DNA of 64,000 nucleotides from Heloderma charlesbogerti (lineage: Eukaryota; Chordata; Lepidosauria; Squamata; Helodermatidae). A program made the translations under genes and the position numbers. This document shows positions 19,920-33,500 of the stretch, one piece after another. Location: contig JANEZZ010002681.1 of assembly GCA_026122225.1 (NCBI GenBank), positions 310,001 through 374,000 on the forward strand. The letters run 5' to 3'. The stretch's first letter is position 1. Each line of letters starts with the position of its first letter. The notes under the pieces were generated by a model. The model was given only the letters and a program-made list of their open reading frames with translations. It was not told where the DNA came from and ran no database searches.

Positions 19920-20763
19920 CCACCTTTCTCTGGACAAGAGGCCTTCATGATGGCTTAGAATAAAATAAATTAACATAAACAAAATTAATCAATGAAAAAA
20001 GTCCTGTGTTCCAAATGTTGCTCTCTAATGGTTCTATTGTAGAAGTGGGCAGCATGTGACCCGCCCCCGCCAGCTATTTTTGTGGCTCAAAACTGCCTTG
20101 ATGCCACACAGAGCTGAAATAGGCTGGGGAGGGAGGTACAGCCTTAGACAGTTCAGCCACAGCCCCTCCACTAGCTTCAGCAAAATCTTGTGGGACCAGG
20201 AAGTCTTATGAGGCTTCATTCCTCCTAATGGGGGTGCGGGAAACTGCCCCAGTGTGAAGCCAGGGGAATGAGCTTATTATTATTTATGGCTCATCTTAAC
20301 ATGTTTTAATGTGGGTAAGTCCAGGGGCCGCTGAGCAGGGGCAGGGGCTGGGTGGATGCCTGGAGAACCCAGACAGGGGTGGGTTTTGATTCTTATCTGC
20401 TCTTCTTCTTCTTCTTCTTCTCTTACTGCTAGAGGTTTTAAAAAAATGTTTTATTGTATTTTTAGGAATATTGTTGTTAGGTATCTTGGGTGCTAAAGGC
20501 AGACTATCAATTGAAATGAATGGATGAATGAACAAATATATAAATAAATAAATTTACACACTGCTAATTATATCTGTTATGGCATTTTAATTATAATGGC
20601 ATCTATCAAGAGTCCTGGGAATTATAGTTCAGTGACAATCCTAAACATGCACTGTATTCCCCAAAATGCAATTTCCAGTGTGCGCTCACTGTATCATCTT
20701 TCATCTATCTATGTTGTCTGAATTTCTTTAGACATCAAGTTTTATAGAGTGTATACCTCTTCC

Positions 20764-20812
<49 letters not shown>

Positions 20813-21622
20813 CTTCTTCTTCTTCTTCATCATCATCATCACCATCATCAATAATACATGTTCATAATTTTGGTAACATATAATTGTAACCAACACACTG
20901 AAATCCAGAGTAAACACTCAGAATAACTTCTTACTACAAAAAGCAGCATTATTTTTATAGTGTGAAGTGGGAAGGTTACAGGGGGCAGAGGGTGGATGAC
21001 AGAACAATTAAAGGTTTTTAGACCTGGGCATCTGGTTTTTGCATTTGCAAAATCTTAAGATGTGTTGACAGATTTCTGTTTTGGAAAGAGTGATCAAAAT
21101 TTAATGTAGGCATTAGCTGCCACATGTGAAATGTCAAAATCGAGTTCCACACCACTGAAACATATATATTTTTACTGGAAATGATGTCTGGCCTTGACTT
21201 TTTAGAAGTGCCTGTATATTCTGTAAATGGAATGAAAACCATGTGGATCCAGCATTCAAGTAACAGTAGAGTGCTAAAAAGTAAGTTGTATAAATTATAT
21301 TGGCTATGATGTAAGCTTAAATATTACCTTGGCAAACCAATATGCCATTCTGTTATGGAGAAAGTTAGTGGTGTATCCATGGTAGTGAGTGACATTAAAT
21401 GGAGTATAACCCATTTATTTCTTTTTTCCCTGTCCCTTTCTGTTTTTCCCTTTCTTTTTTCACTTCTTTTCATTCCATTTCTTTTCTCTCACTCTCCTTT
21501 CTGTCTTTTTCCATCTGCTATTTTATATCGCCTTACCCAGCAATGCAAGCTGCAAAGCTATGTATTTTTCAGTATCAGCAGAAGTGTTAGTATTAGCAAA
21601 GTATTCTGTTTCAAATCTTTTA
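19920..21622. other. Intergenic sequence with simple repeats
   Basis: Contains a CTT run (20399-20422), a CT run (20767-20808) and the following CTT and CAT runs to 20850. Other short AT-rich stretches. No gene or transposon boundary was recognised. Confidence 0.5.
20767..20850. repeat. Compound microsatellite (CT)n (CTT)n (CAT)n
   Basis: An uninterrupted CT run of about 42 bp is followed by CTT and then CAT units. Read directly from the sequence. Confidence 0.95.
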
Positions 21623-21627
21623 ATGAC

Positions 21628-22202
21628 TGTCAGGGTTCCCCTTATGACCTGGACCCCCTGAGCAACTCTTTAAGGATCTCTTGCCTCCTTCAGAGTCCCA
21701 CCTTCCTTCTTTTACCTTCCCCTTTCCAATAACCTGGAGTTTAGGCTGTAGACATGGGGTGACTGACACTCTAGACACAGGGTTTAACCACAATAGTTTA
21801 CTAGTAAATTAAAGCAAGCAAATTACAACAAAAGGTATTTACACAACAGAGCTGAGCGATATAAAAGGTCTTAAACAAAATTTGCAAAATGCAGGTTCCT
21901 TTATCCTAGCTGTACTTAGACTTCTCCAGGGTGCTTCTTCCTGCTCCCTCTTCAGGCTCTGGTCTCCCTGACTCTGCTCTTACTGGCTGTCTTGCTCTGT
22001 TTATATTCCCTCATCCCTCAAAACCAAAAGTATTGTTTCAAACCTGAAGAAATGAGACTTAACTGGAGAAATGAAACTGAAATGTAACTGGGGAAAGGAA
22101 ACTACTCCTCTCAGGGATACCCCTCCCAACAAAAACTCCCAGGTCTCTAGTCCTGACCCCCCGCCCCCCGCATTTTGCCTCTATAGGACTCAAACCATCA
22201 CA
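21628..22202 (-). mobile_element. Solo-LTR-like unit
   Basis: It runs from TGTCAGGGTTCCCC to CAAACCATCACA, so both strands begin TGT and end ACA. Flanking pentamers are ATGAC (21623-21627) and AAGAC (22203-22207), 4/5 identical. Read on the minus strand it has a TATA-like word (GGAATATAAACAG near 22000), typical of an LTR promoter. The unit at 60854-61352 shares most of its length. No internal retrovirus or Gypsy genes lie beside it. Alternative: the 5' region of a LINE, because the second copy abuts an L2 frame. Confidence 0.55.
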
Positions 22203-22286
22203 AAGACATAATGAATTTTCTATATATACAGAACCTGTGGGTGCTGTACACTGTTTTTGTTATGATTAATACATTTCAGATATATT

Positions 22287-23078
22287 TAGGGATGTACGAA
22301 AGTCACTTACCTTTCGCGGATTATGTTGATGGTGGGGGGGAAGCATTCCGTCCCACCCCTTGGAATCCTGGATGGGGGGGAGGCACTCCGTTCCTCCCCC
22401 CCAGAATCCTCCACCGCCGGCTGTGCTCCAAAGCAGCTCCGCAGAGCAGGCGGCCAGGCCCAGCCAGGCCAGAGCCGTCCGCAGCCAGATTTCCTGCCGC
22501 GGAGGGCTCTGGGGGAGGGGAACCGCGTACACAAATGGTGGCGGCTATGGCCGCCGCAATTTGCGTTCCTTATTTTTGCATTTTTATTTTTGCTATTTGT
22601 GTTCCCCTTTTTTTTTTTGCTATTTGCAAAAAATATTTTTGCTATTTGCGTTCCCCTTATTTTTGCTGTCTTAGTCTACGTAATTATTTACGTAGACTAA
22701 GACGGCCCAAAATAAGGAACGCAAATGGCGGTGGCCATACCTGCGGCCATTTGCGTACGCCTTTTTTTTTTTTACCCAGTCATTTTAGGCTACATAAAAA
22801 CTTACATAGCCTATAACGTCTCTGTAAAAAAAAAACAAAAAAAAACTGCAAATGGTGGCGGCGGCAGCTGGCCGGAAGACCAGCCGCCGCCACCCCCGCC
22901 GAAGCCACCGCCGCTGGAGCCACTGCCACCCAGAAGATCCACTCCAGGTAAGTCTCGTCCTGGGGGGGATCCGTGGGGGGCAGGGGGGGGCAGGCCATTC
23001 AGCCACAGATTTCAGGCGGCCGAATGCACTGGCATTCAGCCTCACCGAGATCTGTGGCGGAATTCTCTGTCATCCCTA
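22287..23078 (+). mobile_element. Non-autonomous hAT, type A
   Basis: Ends are TAGGGATGTACGAAAG and TTCTCTGTCATCCCTA. The perfect duplication GATATATT occurs at 22279-22286 and 23079-23086. The left arm carries GGAATCC blocks. The compound palindrome is shortened and disturbed by T-rich sequence (22570-22640). The right arm begins AAATGGTGGCGGCGGC and reaches AGGTAAGT at 22946-22953. Confidence 0.93.
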
Positions 23079-23086
23079 GATATATT

Positions 23087-23557
23087 GCAGTGTTCAATAT
23101 GTACTTTTAACTTGTCTAACTATATAGTTACGATTATTTATTTTGTATTATTCACATTTATATACCACTTTGACATCCCAAAAGTATAAAATACAATGGC
23201 ATAAAAACAACAATAAATCTAACAATAAAATCAACACAATATGAATTAATCAGAAATAAAATGTCACACTCTACTGCGTGTTACGAACCATGGCTGGCTG
23301 GGTCGCACTTCAGGGAAAGACTGTGTAAAGACATGTGTTTTCAGAAGAATCTGAACATTAGAACTGTGGGGGCCTGTCTAATGTCAATTAGTAAAGTCTT
23401 CCTGAGGGGTGGATGCCCTTCTGCAAGCACTCCTGAGGCAAACCTCAAGAGCATGTGGTGCTGTCAGAATTATAAGCATCATTATGATCACATTTCACCA
23501 GTCCGTTCTCGCCGTCACTGGCTCCAGATTAGTTCATGGGCCTGATTCAAAGAGATG
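23087..23557. other. Intergenic sequence with a LINE-like tail
   Basis: TTCACATTTATATACCACTT and the following A-rich text (23145-23230) resemble inverted LINE 3' tails elsewhere in the window. The remainder is unrecognised. Confidence 0.4.
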
Positions 23558-23565
23558 CTTTTGAC

Positions 23566-24324
23566 TAGTGCTGTGCTGAAAGTTTCTCCCACTTTTTTTC
23601 CGGGGGGGGGGGCATTCTCATTCAATTTGATAGAAGAGAAATTGCTTTTGAAAAGAAATTCAATGGGGAAGACATTTCGGGGAATTCTCAAGGATTGGGT
23701 TTGGGTTTCTTGGGCTAACCTTACTTAGGAGGTGGCCAGGGAGTGAGCACAAGCATCTTGTTTTTCATCGTACAATCACCCTTCTGGGAGCATGTGGCCT
23801 CCTCAGCTTCCTACACTTCAATTAAAGCCCAATGGAAGGCAACACGAGGCAATTCCTCCCATAGGGCTTTTTCAGACCAGGATGTGCAGGCAGCCTGGGA
23901 GGCTAGCTGTGATTAGGTAAGCTCAACACACCACAAAAATAAACTATAAAACATCTGGAATGAGGCAGAACAACGGAAGCTTCTTTCATTGAGGGAGGAA
24001 ATTGGGGGACAGATTTCATCAGAGCACTATCTCCACCTTATCCCTGGAGCTAGACACAACACTGCCTCCACCTGCATTGCCGTGGATGAAAACTGGGGGC
24101 CGGTCTGCCAAGCCAGTTGATGCTGTTGCAACATGATAATACCCAAAACCCTTACCAAAAAAGAAAGAAGTTGTGCTACAAGCCCAGCCAATGGGGAGCC
24201 CTAGCTGGGAGAAACTGTGGAGAATTCCTCCCCCCCCCCAAGAAATTTGGTGAAATTGTCTTCCAAATTTCTCTGCCCACAAGTAAGCTGGAGAATTTTG
24301 AGAGGCCGTTTGTGCACAGCTCTG
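23566..24324. mobile_element. hAT-like non-autonomous element of another family
   Basis: Ends TAGTGCTGTGC and GCACAGCTCTG are imperfect inverted repeats. Flanks CTTTTGAC (23558-23565) and CTTTTTAC (24325-24332) match at 7/8. The interior contains GGAGAATT-type words but no palindrome stack and no open frame with motifs. A fragment with the same end text (GAGAGGCCATTTGTGCACAG) lies near 45030. Confidence 0.65.
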
Positions 24325-24332
24325 CTTTTTAC

Positions 24333-25795
24333 CTGTAAAGCTTTATGTAAAGCTTTACACCTGATGGAGCACTCTTCCCATATCTTAATGCCTTAATGTC
24401 ATCTATGCCATCTATGGAAGCCCTTATTCAAATGCTCCCTCGAAGTAGTCACAGAAGATAGAGGCTTTTTTATGGTGGCCTAGTGACTTCGGAATGCTCT
24501 CTCCAGAGAAGCTCACCTGGAGCCTATGTGCAGTATTGTGGTTGGTAAGTTGCATGCTGGAAGTTGTAGCAGAGACATGAAAACAAGTTGGGGGGAAGAA
24601 GAAGTGGAGGCAAGGGTCAGGGTGACTGCATTTCAGCTAGATGGGCATTTTCGCCCATCTAGCAGAGGCTTCAGAGAGGAGGAGAGAAGGAGGCTGGGGC
24701 AGTCATAGGAGTTGTAGTATGGCTGCCGCCCCAGTCTCCTCCCTTCCAGGCTCCCGGGAATGCTCCCTTTCACTCCCTACAAACTGATGCTTATGAGCTC
24801 ATAGCAGCAGCCTTCTCTTCCATGCTGGCTGGCTGTGAGGGGGTGGGGGAGGAGGCACTGAGCACCATTTCCTGGCTCCAAGCTCAGAGCCCTGTCCCTG
24901 AGCTCGAATCCAGGAAATTGAAATATCCTATGTCCCCCAGACACTGTCTAGGGGACATAAGATTGCTCCCTTAGTGAAGACATGGAATAAAGAACCTTTT
25001 AAGTATTTGTCTGTGGTGTTTGGGGATTCTTACAATAGAAATACACCACCACATTATTATCTTTTCAGTGCCAGGCTGGGACTTTTCTGTTCTCTCAAGC
25101 ATTTGAAGAATTTTAGCATTTTAATATTTACGATCTTTTATTTTTGCCCGTGTGTGTATATGCTTTTGTGCCTGATTGTCATTTTCCTTCAACCTCTCTC
25201 TTCGCAATCAACACACTCCAGGATACCAGGTATCAGGCTCACTACTTTATTAGTTAACAACCAGGTTCCTTACAAATGCAAATTCTAGGACACTCCCAGG
25301 CTACAAAGGGAACAGCTACTCCACACAATTAAGAAAACCAATAGAGGAGCCGAAGTGGAAGTTAGAGAAGTTGCCAGCAGTTTGAACAAGAACTTCCTGG
25401 CTAGATTAGCTTAGGAGGGATGCCCCTCCCTTACAGCCCCCCCCCCCACATAGGCTATCATGCATAGCCAGCCTGGAGGAGCATCTGAACTCTGCCTCTA
25501 ACTTTTCCCACTTCACTCTAAGATGGACTCTAGCATCCCTCAAGTCTCCCCCCTCACTCTCCTCCTCCCCCAAGACCTTGGTTCTCATGGAGGAGAAAAG
25601 GGGAGGGGGCTTTGGGTCAAGGCATCTGTGTGCCAAGGTCTTGAGAAGAGTGCCTTGCCATATCTGAGCTCCCTAGGGAGGGAGCCTCCCCTGGTTTTGG
25701 CTGTTCCCATTCTGAGTCTGAGCTTCTAACTATCTCCACACACTCAGATTCATTTCTGACACTGATAGTGGCTTTAGCCTGTCAGCAGTGTCACA
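24333..25795. other. Intergenic sequence, nothing recognised
   Basis: No recognisable family motif on either strand. Open frames of 60-104 codons (for example 24974-25288 +) show no domain. A C-run lies near 25437. Confidence 0.4.
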
Positions 25796-25835
25796 AAGAG
25801 TCGGACACGACTGAACGACTGAACAACAACAACAA
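25796..25835 (+). repeat. Short 3' tail of a BovB-related element
   Basis: CACAAAGAGTCGGACACGAC followed by GAACGACTGAAC and CAA repeats is the same 3' end as BovB copy 1 (33770-33811). Only about 40 bp is present, so this is either an extremely truncated BovB insertion or the tail of a BovB-mobilised SINE whose head I cannot recognise upstream. Confidence 0.75.
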
Positions 25836-25880
25836 GTGTCCATGCCACTGGTGAATGGACAGCCTTGAACACAGCCCATA

Positions 25881-25881
<1 letters not shown>

Positions 25882-25935
<54 letters not shown>
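25882..25935. repeat. (GATA)n microsatellite
   Basis: About 13 GATA units in a row, read directly. Confidence 0.97.
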
Positions 25936-25936
<1 letters not shown>

Positions 25937-26389
25937 ATACTTTTTATCACCTGGCCCTAGCAAATGCCCCCAAGTTGGTTTATTGCTTACACATGTAAGC
26001 AAGTACCTTATTATTCAGATGAATACAATTTAAAGTTAGAAATGTAGTTAGTATTATCTAATGTGGGAGTTTGGGTGGGGTAGAGATTTTCACCCCAAAT
26101 CGCTTGATTTATGAGAATATTCACCTCCTATCCCATGCTATGGTTTCTCCTGGCTGCTGCTTCCTGAATTAGTCAAATTGGTGAACTCATCCAGTCAAGG
26201 ATCTCACAGTGAACAAGATGACAACACAGTGGTATTAATAATGCAATCCTGTACATGTTTATTTAAAATATTTCTAAGATGGTAATATCAGTGCCAGTTG
26301 GACCTCTTTGCAGAGGGCATTGAAGGCGCTACTACACAAAAACCCTTTTCTCTGTGCATACACTATTCTATTTACTTTATTTTAATATA

Positions 26390-27700
26390 TATATATTGAT
26401 ATATCACCCTTCATTACCAAATCATAGTGTGTTGTACAAAAGTTCATTAAAACAACAATTAAAATAAAATAGAAAGCCACAATAAAGACAAAAAGTCTAC
26501 TAAAATTAATATCGGCAAATGTCTAGGTAAACAGATGGGTTTTTACCTAGGCCAAAATATCATCAAGACAAGAGGACAAAATATCATCAAGGTTGGCGGC
26601 CATCACACTAATTTCTAAAACAGGGTGGCACAACAGAAAACTAGTTGGCATCAGGTGTACGTGTGCAGATGATGGAACAACCAGGAGGCCCTTAGGCTCA
26701 GTAACACTGGCAGCCAGTGCAGTTTTCTGAGTAAAGGTGTAACATGGTCAGAACAGGCTACCCCACTCAGCAACGTAACTGCTGGATTCTGCACCGCAGT
26801 AGAATGCATGTCCACTACAGAAGGAACTCCATTGAAGATCTTAATCCATGAGCCGGCTGTTCTGGAAAGAGCTGGGTAAGAACATAAGAAGAGCCATGCT
26901 GGATTAGACCAAGGGTCCGTCTAGCCCAGCATTCTGTTCACACAGTGGCCAACCAGGAACCCACAAGCAGGACACAAGTGCAAGAGCACCCTCCTGCCCA
27001 TGTTCCCCAGCAACTGGTGTACATAGGCTCACTGCCTCTGGCACTGGAGGTAGCATATAACAATCAAGAGTAGTAGCCATTGATAGTCTTTTCCTCCAGG
27101 AAGTTTCTTATTCAGGTATTTGGGTCCCAAGCTTTTTAGGGTCTTATAGGCAACTATGAACACCTTCAATTGGGCTCAGAAGTGAATAGGCAGCCAATGT
27201 AGTTCTTTCAAAATTAGTGTAATATGACTTCTGGCTTCACCAGTCAGGATTTTAGCTGCCAAATTCTGCATTAATAGAAGCTCTCAAGTCATCTTCAAGG
27301 GCAGCCCCATGTATATCACATTACAGTAATACAACTGGGAGGTTATCGGAATATGGATTACCATTGCCAGGGTATCCCTGTCCAGGAACTTTCACTGCTG
27401 GTTTACCCGCTGAAGCTGGTATAGGCATTCCATATCACTGAGCTCACCTGGGCATCAAGTGACAATGCGGATCAAGGAGGATCCCCAAACTTGCACCTGC
27501 TCTTTGAGGAGGAATGCAAACCCAGGACAGATTTAACACCGAATTCCAGGACTGAGAACCACCTACCAATGGTGGCTTCATCTTGTCTGCATTCATCTTC
27601 AGCATTTTGGCCCTCATCCAGTCCATTCCAAATCCAGACAATGACTCAGCACCTACACAGTCTTACCTGGCTTGGATGCTAGAGAAGTAGAGTTCCCATT
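26390..27700 (-). pseudogene. L2-group LINE relic with an embedded CR1 fragment
   Basis: Read leftward, 27641-27444 gives MDWMRAKMLKMNADK, matching the L2 RT thumb phrase MDWMRANKLKLNPDK at 63659 (+). Downstream on the same strand come the LINE texts seen at 6225-6300 and a 3' tail at about 26390-26470. Positions 26877-27090 are a separate CR1/L3-like tail (AAGAACATAAGAAGAGCCAT onward). Decayed by stops and indels. Confidence 0.6.
26877..27090 (-). repeat. CR1/L3-like LINE 3' tail, uninterrupted copy
   Basis: It carries GCCAACCAGGAACCCACAAG and ACTGGAGGTAGCATATAACA in one piece. These are the exact places where hATs interrupt the copies at 11569-13146 and 1046-3030, so it serves as an in-window empty site for both. 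Confidence 0.8.
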
Positions 27701-30520
27701 ACGCTTTGATATACAGTAGATGTTAAAAAGCATAGGGGATAAGATGGAACACTGCAGTACCTCACAACACAAGTGCCATGGAGTCAAACAGAAATCCCCC
27801 ACTTCTGATCACCCCTGGTGTCAATCATGAACTTCCAAAAAGATCAGCCACTGCCAGAACCAGAATATGCTGAATGCTGTGGCCCTCCAGTTCTTATGCT
27901 CTTATGATCTGGAAGCCCTCAACACATCCTAGTGGATTAATCAAGTTGTCCCTAAGGATTGATCAACATTTTTGGGTTTGCATCATTCTCCATGTTCCTG
28001 CCTCTTTTTTAGAACAATAACAACAAAATCTGTATTTTGTTTGTTTTTGCTTTTAATACTGAATCATATTTAAAAATTAGAGGAACTTCGGGGATGTATT
28101 CTAAAGATGGAAGATTGGGGGGGGGTATCCATATATATAGTAGTTATTCCTAGCCCAATAATGTCTCCATCTTCAAAGGCACTTCTTCATCAGTATGCAA
28201 ATCTTCAAAGGGGGAATTGCACAATAATATGAAAACTCTCAAAGGGAGAGCAGTTACCCAGTGATGTAAAAATCTTTGTAAGGGACAGCTCCTCTGTGAT
28301 TTAAAAGTTCTTCAAAGTAGAAACCACCTCAAGCAATGCAAATTCTTAGGGTGCATGGGAAATCACTGAATAAGAACACTTCCATGATATGTAATCTTTA
28401 AAATGACAGTAAGAAGAATTCACCTTTAAAAAAGCATTAACATGTACAGCATTCCAAGGAGATAGTACAGTAAAATCACATTACCAATAGCATGCCTTGC
28501 GGACATAGTAGAAGAGGCAATGGAGTTCTGAAAGTTTCCTCTGACCAGTTCTGAATGCATATTTATCAGTAAGAAACTAAAGGCACTATAAAATAGTTTT
28601 TTCAAATACAGGTTACTTTGTTTGCAAGATTTATGGCACAGCCCTACAGTTCATGGGACAGTATCCCAGGGGCCATATGGAACACTAGACCTCACACTCG
28701 GAGAGAGGAGATCCAACTTCAGATCCAGCCATCCTGCCCCTACAGACAGATCTGTGGCCTTCACACTTATCCTTGGTATTTCAGGAATGGAGTACCTGGG
28801 ACCTGCAAAGATGTCCCATGTTGTTTTGGTCATGTATTTCCTTATGAAGCACCTGAGCCTTACTGGTTTCCTAGATAAATCCTCCTGTAAGTAGAGCCAG
28901 GCCTGTTTGTTGCTTACACCCGTGGCTGGTAGGATTCCTTAAACAGTGTGAGGGAGCCCTCTTGTAGCAGTAAGGCTAGATGCTCCTAAGGCAATACAGG
29001 ATCAGGACAACATGGGGCATCTCTGCTAACTAAGGAAAAGTGTGAGTACATGGAAGGTAAGTTGTAAGTAGCAAGCACAATTTTTGACATGACCCAACAA
29101 CATCACTGATTGCAGGGCATGTCAGTTAAGGCATGAGGCTTAGCTTCCAATTTCCTGGCTTTGTGGAACTTGAGACAACACGAGATAGCCTTAACTCTGA
29201 TCTTAAACCAGCAGGGTTTTTTATCATTGAATTTCCCTAGTTTTTTTAAAAAGGAAATTTATAATGACAGTGGTGGCAATCCTACCGTCAATCCAATGCA
29301 TTTGAGTCTGTTTTCTGGCAAGTTTACCTATATGTTAAATGGGATTATGAATACTTAACTAATAGTAGTCATGTCATCCCCCGCCCCCCAAGTATCAGGA
29401 TTCTAACATGTCAGGGAGAATTTCCATAGATAGGGGAGGATGCCTTCTGCAGATAGTCACCCTCCACATGTAGAAAGCAACGAAATTGGCAAGGAAGGGG
29501 GTGGAGCTCATTCCCACTTCCCTTCCTCACATGAAGAGCCTGCACACAATGAGAATGATTGAACAGGGCTAGATTCTCACAACCGTCTTAGTGAGCGCAC
29601 ATACAGTGTGAATGTAAGTTCAGGGTAACATGTGAACATGTGAGACATGTTCCTTGCATGTCCTTTTCCAACCACACACAGAAAGTAAGAGCAAGGATCA
29701 GGGACCTTGAGCTGTATTTTGGCTTTTGGAAAAGTGGTGTGAGGCCCTGATCCTTTTGCTCTCCCAACATGTGCATTCCATCCTCACCCCTCCCCAGTTC
29801 CCTCATGGTCAAACTACATATTACTTTGAAGATGTAGCTAGGTTCCCCACTCCCCCAAAGTAAGCTCATGGGACCTCATACGGATCAGGACCCTAGAGTG
29901 GTAGGTAGGAGGCTTTAACTCATTGCCCTATGCTTGCAATTTGCATTACAATTAGATGCTTTCTGAAAATGTATATTAGAGGCATGTGGGGTGGGCAGAT
30001 GAAGAGTGGGAACTGGAACCACAGCAGGGTGGCAAAGGATTAAAGTCTCTGTATCTCCCCATCCTAAGGTCCCAGTCCATGTAGTAACATATAGTCTCAC
30101 CCAGTGAGCTCACATTCCATACCTCTCTAAGCAGCCTTGGCATTTCAAATTCTGGGGACCAAGCTACATGCCCATCCTGGTTATGTAATGAGTTTATTCT
30201 TGCTTTTAGCACTATTTTATTGTGTTTATGTTTATTATAATAATAATTAATAATAATTATTAATTTTTGGCAATGTTGACATAAGTATATAAAAGTATAC
30301 AAACAAATCATGAGACCAGGTATTATCAACTATTTAAGCAATTGAGAGTATAATCAGATTTACAAACAAAATCAGCAAATATCACAAGGTTCCCAATAAC
30401 ACAAAAGGCTGCAATTCACTTGATTCTTGTTAAGAATTCTTGTTAATAAGGACCACTTTTCTATAAATCTGTTATTTTGTTGTCTTTGCTCCCTAACCCT
30501 TACACTATCTTGGTTAACTT
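27700..30520. other. Intergenic sequence, nothing recognised
   Basis: Around 28150-28450 there are weakly repetitive phrases (CTTCAAAG, AATCTTT) but no clear period. The 28618-28894 frames (+) show no family motif. No terminal repeats were seen. Confidence 0.4.
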
Positions 30521-30522
30521 AA

Positions 30523-30524
<2 letters not shown>

Positions 30525-30570
<46 letters not shown>
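30525..30570. repeat. (AT)n microsatellite at the BovB copy 1 border
   Basis: An AT run of about 46 bp followed by ACACATACATACATACACAC, immediately before the BovB 5' end. Confidence 0.95.
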
Positions 30571-30577
<7 letters not shown>

Positions 30578-30590
30578 CATACATACACAC

Positions 30591-33500
30591 CCCCTTCATG
30601 GATCACTGCCTTGTTGTGGCGAAGGGGCTTGCGTAACTCAGTGAAGCCATAAGCTATGCCGTGCAGGGCCACCCAAGACGGACAGGTCAAGGCAGAGAGT
30701 TCTGACAAAATGTGGTCCACTGGAGAAGGAAATGGCAACCCACTCCAGTATTCTTGCCAAGAAAACCCCATGGAACGTATCACAAGGCTAAAAGAGATGA
30801 CGCCGGAAGATGAGCCCCTCAGGTCGGAAGGTGTCCAATATGCTACTGGGGAAGAGCAGAGGGTATTTCCAAGTAGCGCCAGAAAGAGTGAAGCGGCTGG
30901 GCCAAACCCGAAAGGACACTCAGCTGTGGATGTGTCTGGCGGTGAAAAGAAAATTCGATGCTGTAAAGAACAATATTGTTTAGGAACCTGGAATGTCAGA
31001 TCAATGAATCAAGGTAAGCTGGAGGTGGTCAAACATGAGATGGCAAGATTGAACATCGACATCTTGGGAATCAGCGAACTAAAATGGACAGGCATGGGCG
31101 AATTTAATTCAGGTGACCATCATATCTACTATTGTGGGCAAGAATCCCTTAGAAGAAATGGAGTAGCACTCATAGTCAACAAAAGGGTGGGAAAAGCAGT
31201 ACTGGGGTACAATCTTAAAAATGATAGAATGATCTCAGTACGAATCCAAGGCAAACCATTCAACATCACAGTAATTCAAGTCTATGCCCCAACCACTGAG
31301 GCCGAAGAAGCTGAGGTTGATCGGTTCTATGAAGACCTACAACACCTTCTAGAACTAACACCAAAAAAAGATGTCCTCTTTATCATAGGGGATTGGAATG
31401 CTAAAGTAGGAAGTCAAGAAATCACCGGGATAACAGGCAGGCATGGCCTTGGTGTACAAAATGAAGCAGGACAAAAGCTAATAGAGTTTTGCCAAGAGAA
31501 CATGCTGATCATAGCAAACACTCTTTTCCAACAGCACAAGAGGCGACTCTACACATGGACGTCACCAGATGGTCACTATCGAAATCAGATTGATTATGTC
31601 CTTTGCAGCCAAAGATGGAGAAGCTCCATACAGTCAGTCAAAACAAGACCTGGAGCTGACTGTGGCTCAGATCATGAGCTGCTTCTTGCAAAATTTCGGC
31701 TGAAATTGAAGAACGTCGGGAAAACCACTAAACCGTTCAGGTATGACCTAAATCATATCCCTGATGAATATACAGTGGAGGTGAGGAATAGATTTCAGGG
31801 ATTAGACCTGATAGACAGAGTGCCTGAGGAACTATGGACGGAGGTCCGTAACATTGTTCAGGAGGCAGCAACGAAATCCGTCCCAAAGAAAAAGAAATGT
31901 AAGAAAGCCAAGTGGCTGTCAGATGAGGCTTTACAAGTAGCTCACGAAAGAAGGGAAGCGAAAAGCAAGGGAGAAAGGGGAAGATATACCCAACTGAATG
32001 CAGAGTTCCAGAGAATAGCAAGGAGAGACAAGAAGGCCTTCTTAAATGAACAATGCAAAGAAATCGAGGAAAACAACAGAATGGGAAAGACTAGAGATCT
32101 CTTCAAGAAAATTGGAGATCTCAAGGGAACGTTTTGTGCAAAGACGGGCATGATAAAGGACAAAGAAGGCAGGGACCTAACAGAAGCAGATGAGATTAAG
32201 AAGAGGTGGCAAGAATACACAGAAGAACTATACAGGAAAGATCTGAATGTCCCTGATAGCCATGATAGTGCAGTCACTGAACTTGAGCCGGACATCCTAG
32301 AGAGTGAAGTCAAGTGGGCCTTAGGAAGCATTAGTAACAACAAAGCTAGCGGAGATGACAGTATTCCAGCCGAGCTATTTAAAATCCTAGAAGATGATGC
32401 TGTTAAAGTGCTGCATTCAATATGCCAACAAATCTGGAACACTCAACAGTGGCCACAAGACTGGAAAAGGTCAGTTTACATTCCAATTCCAAAGAAGGGC
32501 AACGCCAAAGAGTGTTCAAACTACCGCACAATTGCGCTCATTTCACATGCCAGCAAGGTGATGCTCAAAATCCTACAAGCTAGGCTTCAGCAGTATGCGA
32601 ACCGAGAACTACCGGAAGTACAAGCTGGGTTTCGAAGAGGCAGAGGAACTAGAGATCAAATCGCCAACATTCGCTGCATAATGGAGAAAGCAAGAGAATT
32701 CCAAAAAAAGGTCTATTTCTGCTTCATTGACTACGCTAAAGCCTTTGATTGTGTGGATCACAACAAACTGTGGCAAATTCTTAAAGAGATGGGAGTACCA
32801 GACCACCTTACCTGTCTCCTGAGAAACCTGTACGAGGGTCAAGAAGCAACAGTAAGAACCACACATGGAACAACCGAGTGGTTCAAAATTGGGAAAGGAG
32901 TACGACAAGGCTGCATATTGTCACCCTGCTTATTTAACTTATATGCAGAGTACATCATGAGAAATGCCGGGTTGGATGAATCAGAGGTTGGAATTAAGAT
33001 TGCCGGGAGAATTATCAACAACCTCCGATATGCAGACGATACCACTCTAATGGCAGAAAGCGAAGAGGATCTCAAGAGCCTCTTGTTGAGGGTGAAAGAG
33101 GAGAGTGCAAAAGCTGGTTTGAAACTCAACATTCAAAAAACTAAGATCATGGCATCTGGCCCTATCACTTCCTGGCATATAGAAGGGGAAGAAATGGAAG
33201 CAGTGACAGATTTTACTTTCTTGGGCTCCAAGATCACCGCAGACGGTGACTGTAGCCATGAAATTAAAAGACGCTTGCTCCTTGGGAGGAAAGCTATGGC
33301 CAACCTAGACAGCATAGTAAGAAGCAGAGACATCACCTTGCCAACAAAGGTCCGTCTAATCAAAGCTATGGTTTTCCCAGTAGTAATGTATGGCTGTGAG
33401 AGCTGGACTATAAGGAAGGCTGAGCGCCGAAGAATTGATGCTTTCGAACTGTGGTGCTGGAGAAGACTCTTACGAGTCCCCTGGACTGCAAGGAGGTCAA

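Noticed and set aside
21355..21732. 125-codon Phe/Ser/Leu-rich frame (+)
   Set aside because: It is translated from a CTTTT-rich pyrimidine stretch running into the LTR-like unit, so it is low complexity.
28618..28894. 86- and 90-codon overlapping frames
   Set aside because: Two frames of equal length over the same bases with no motif; most likely chance.
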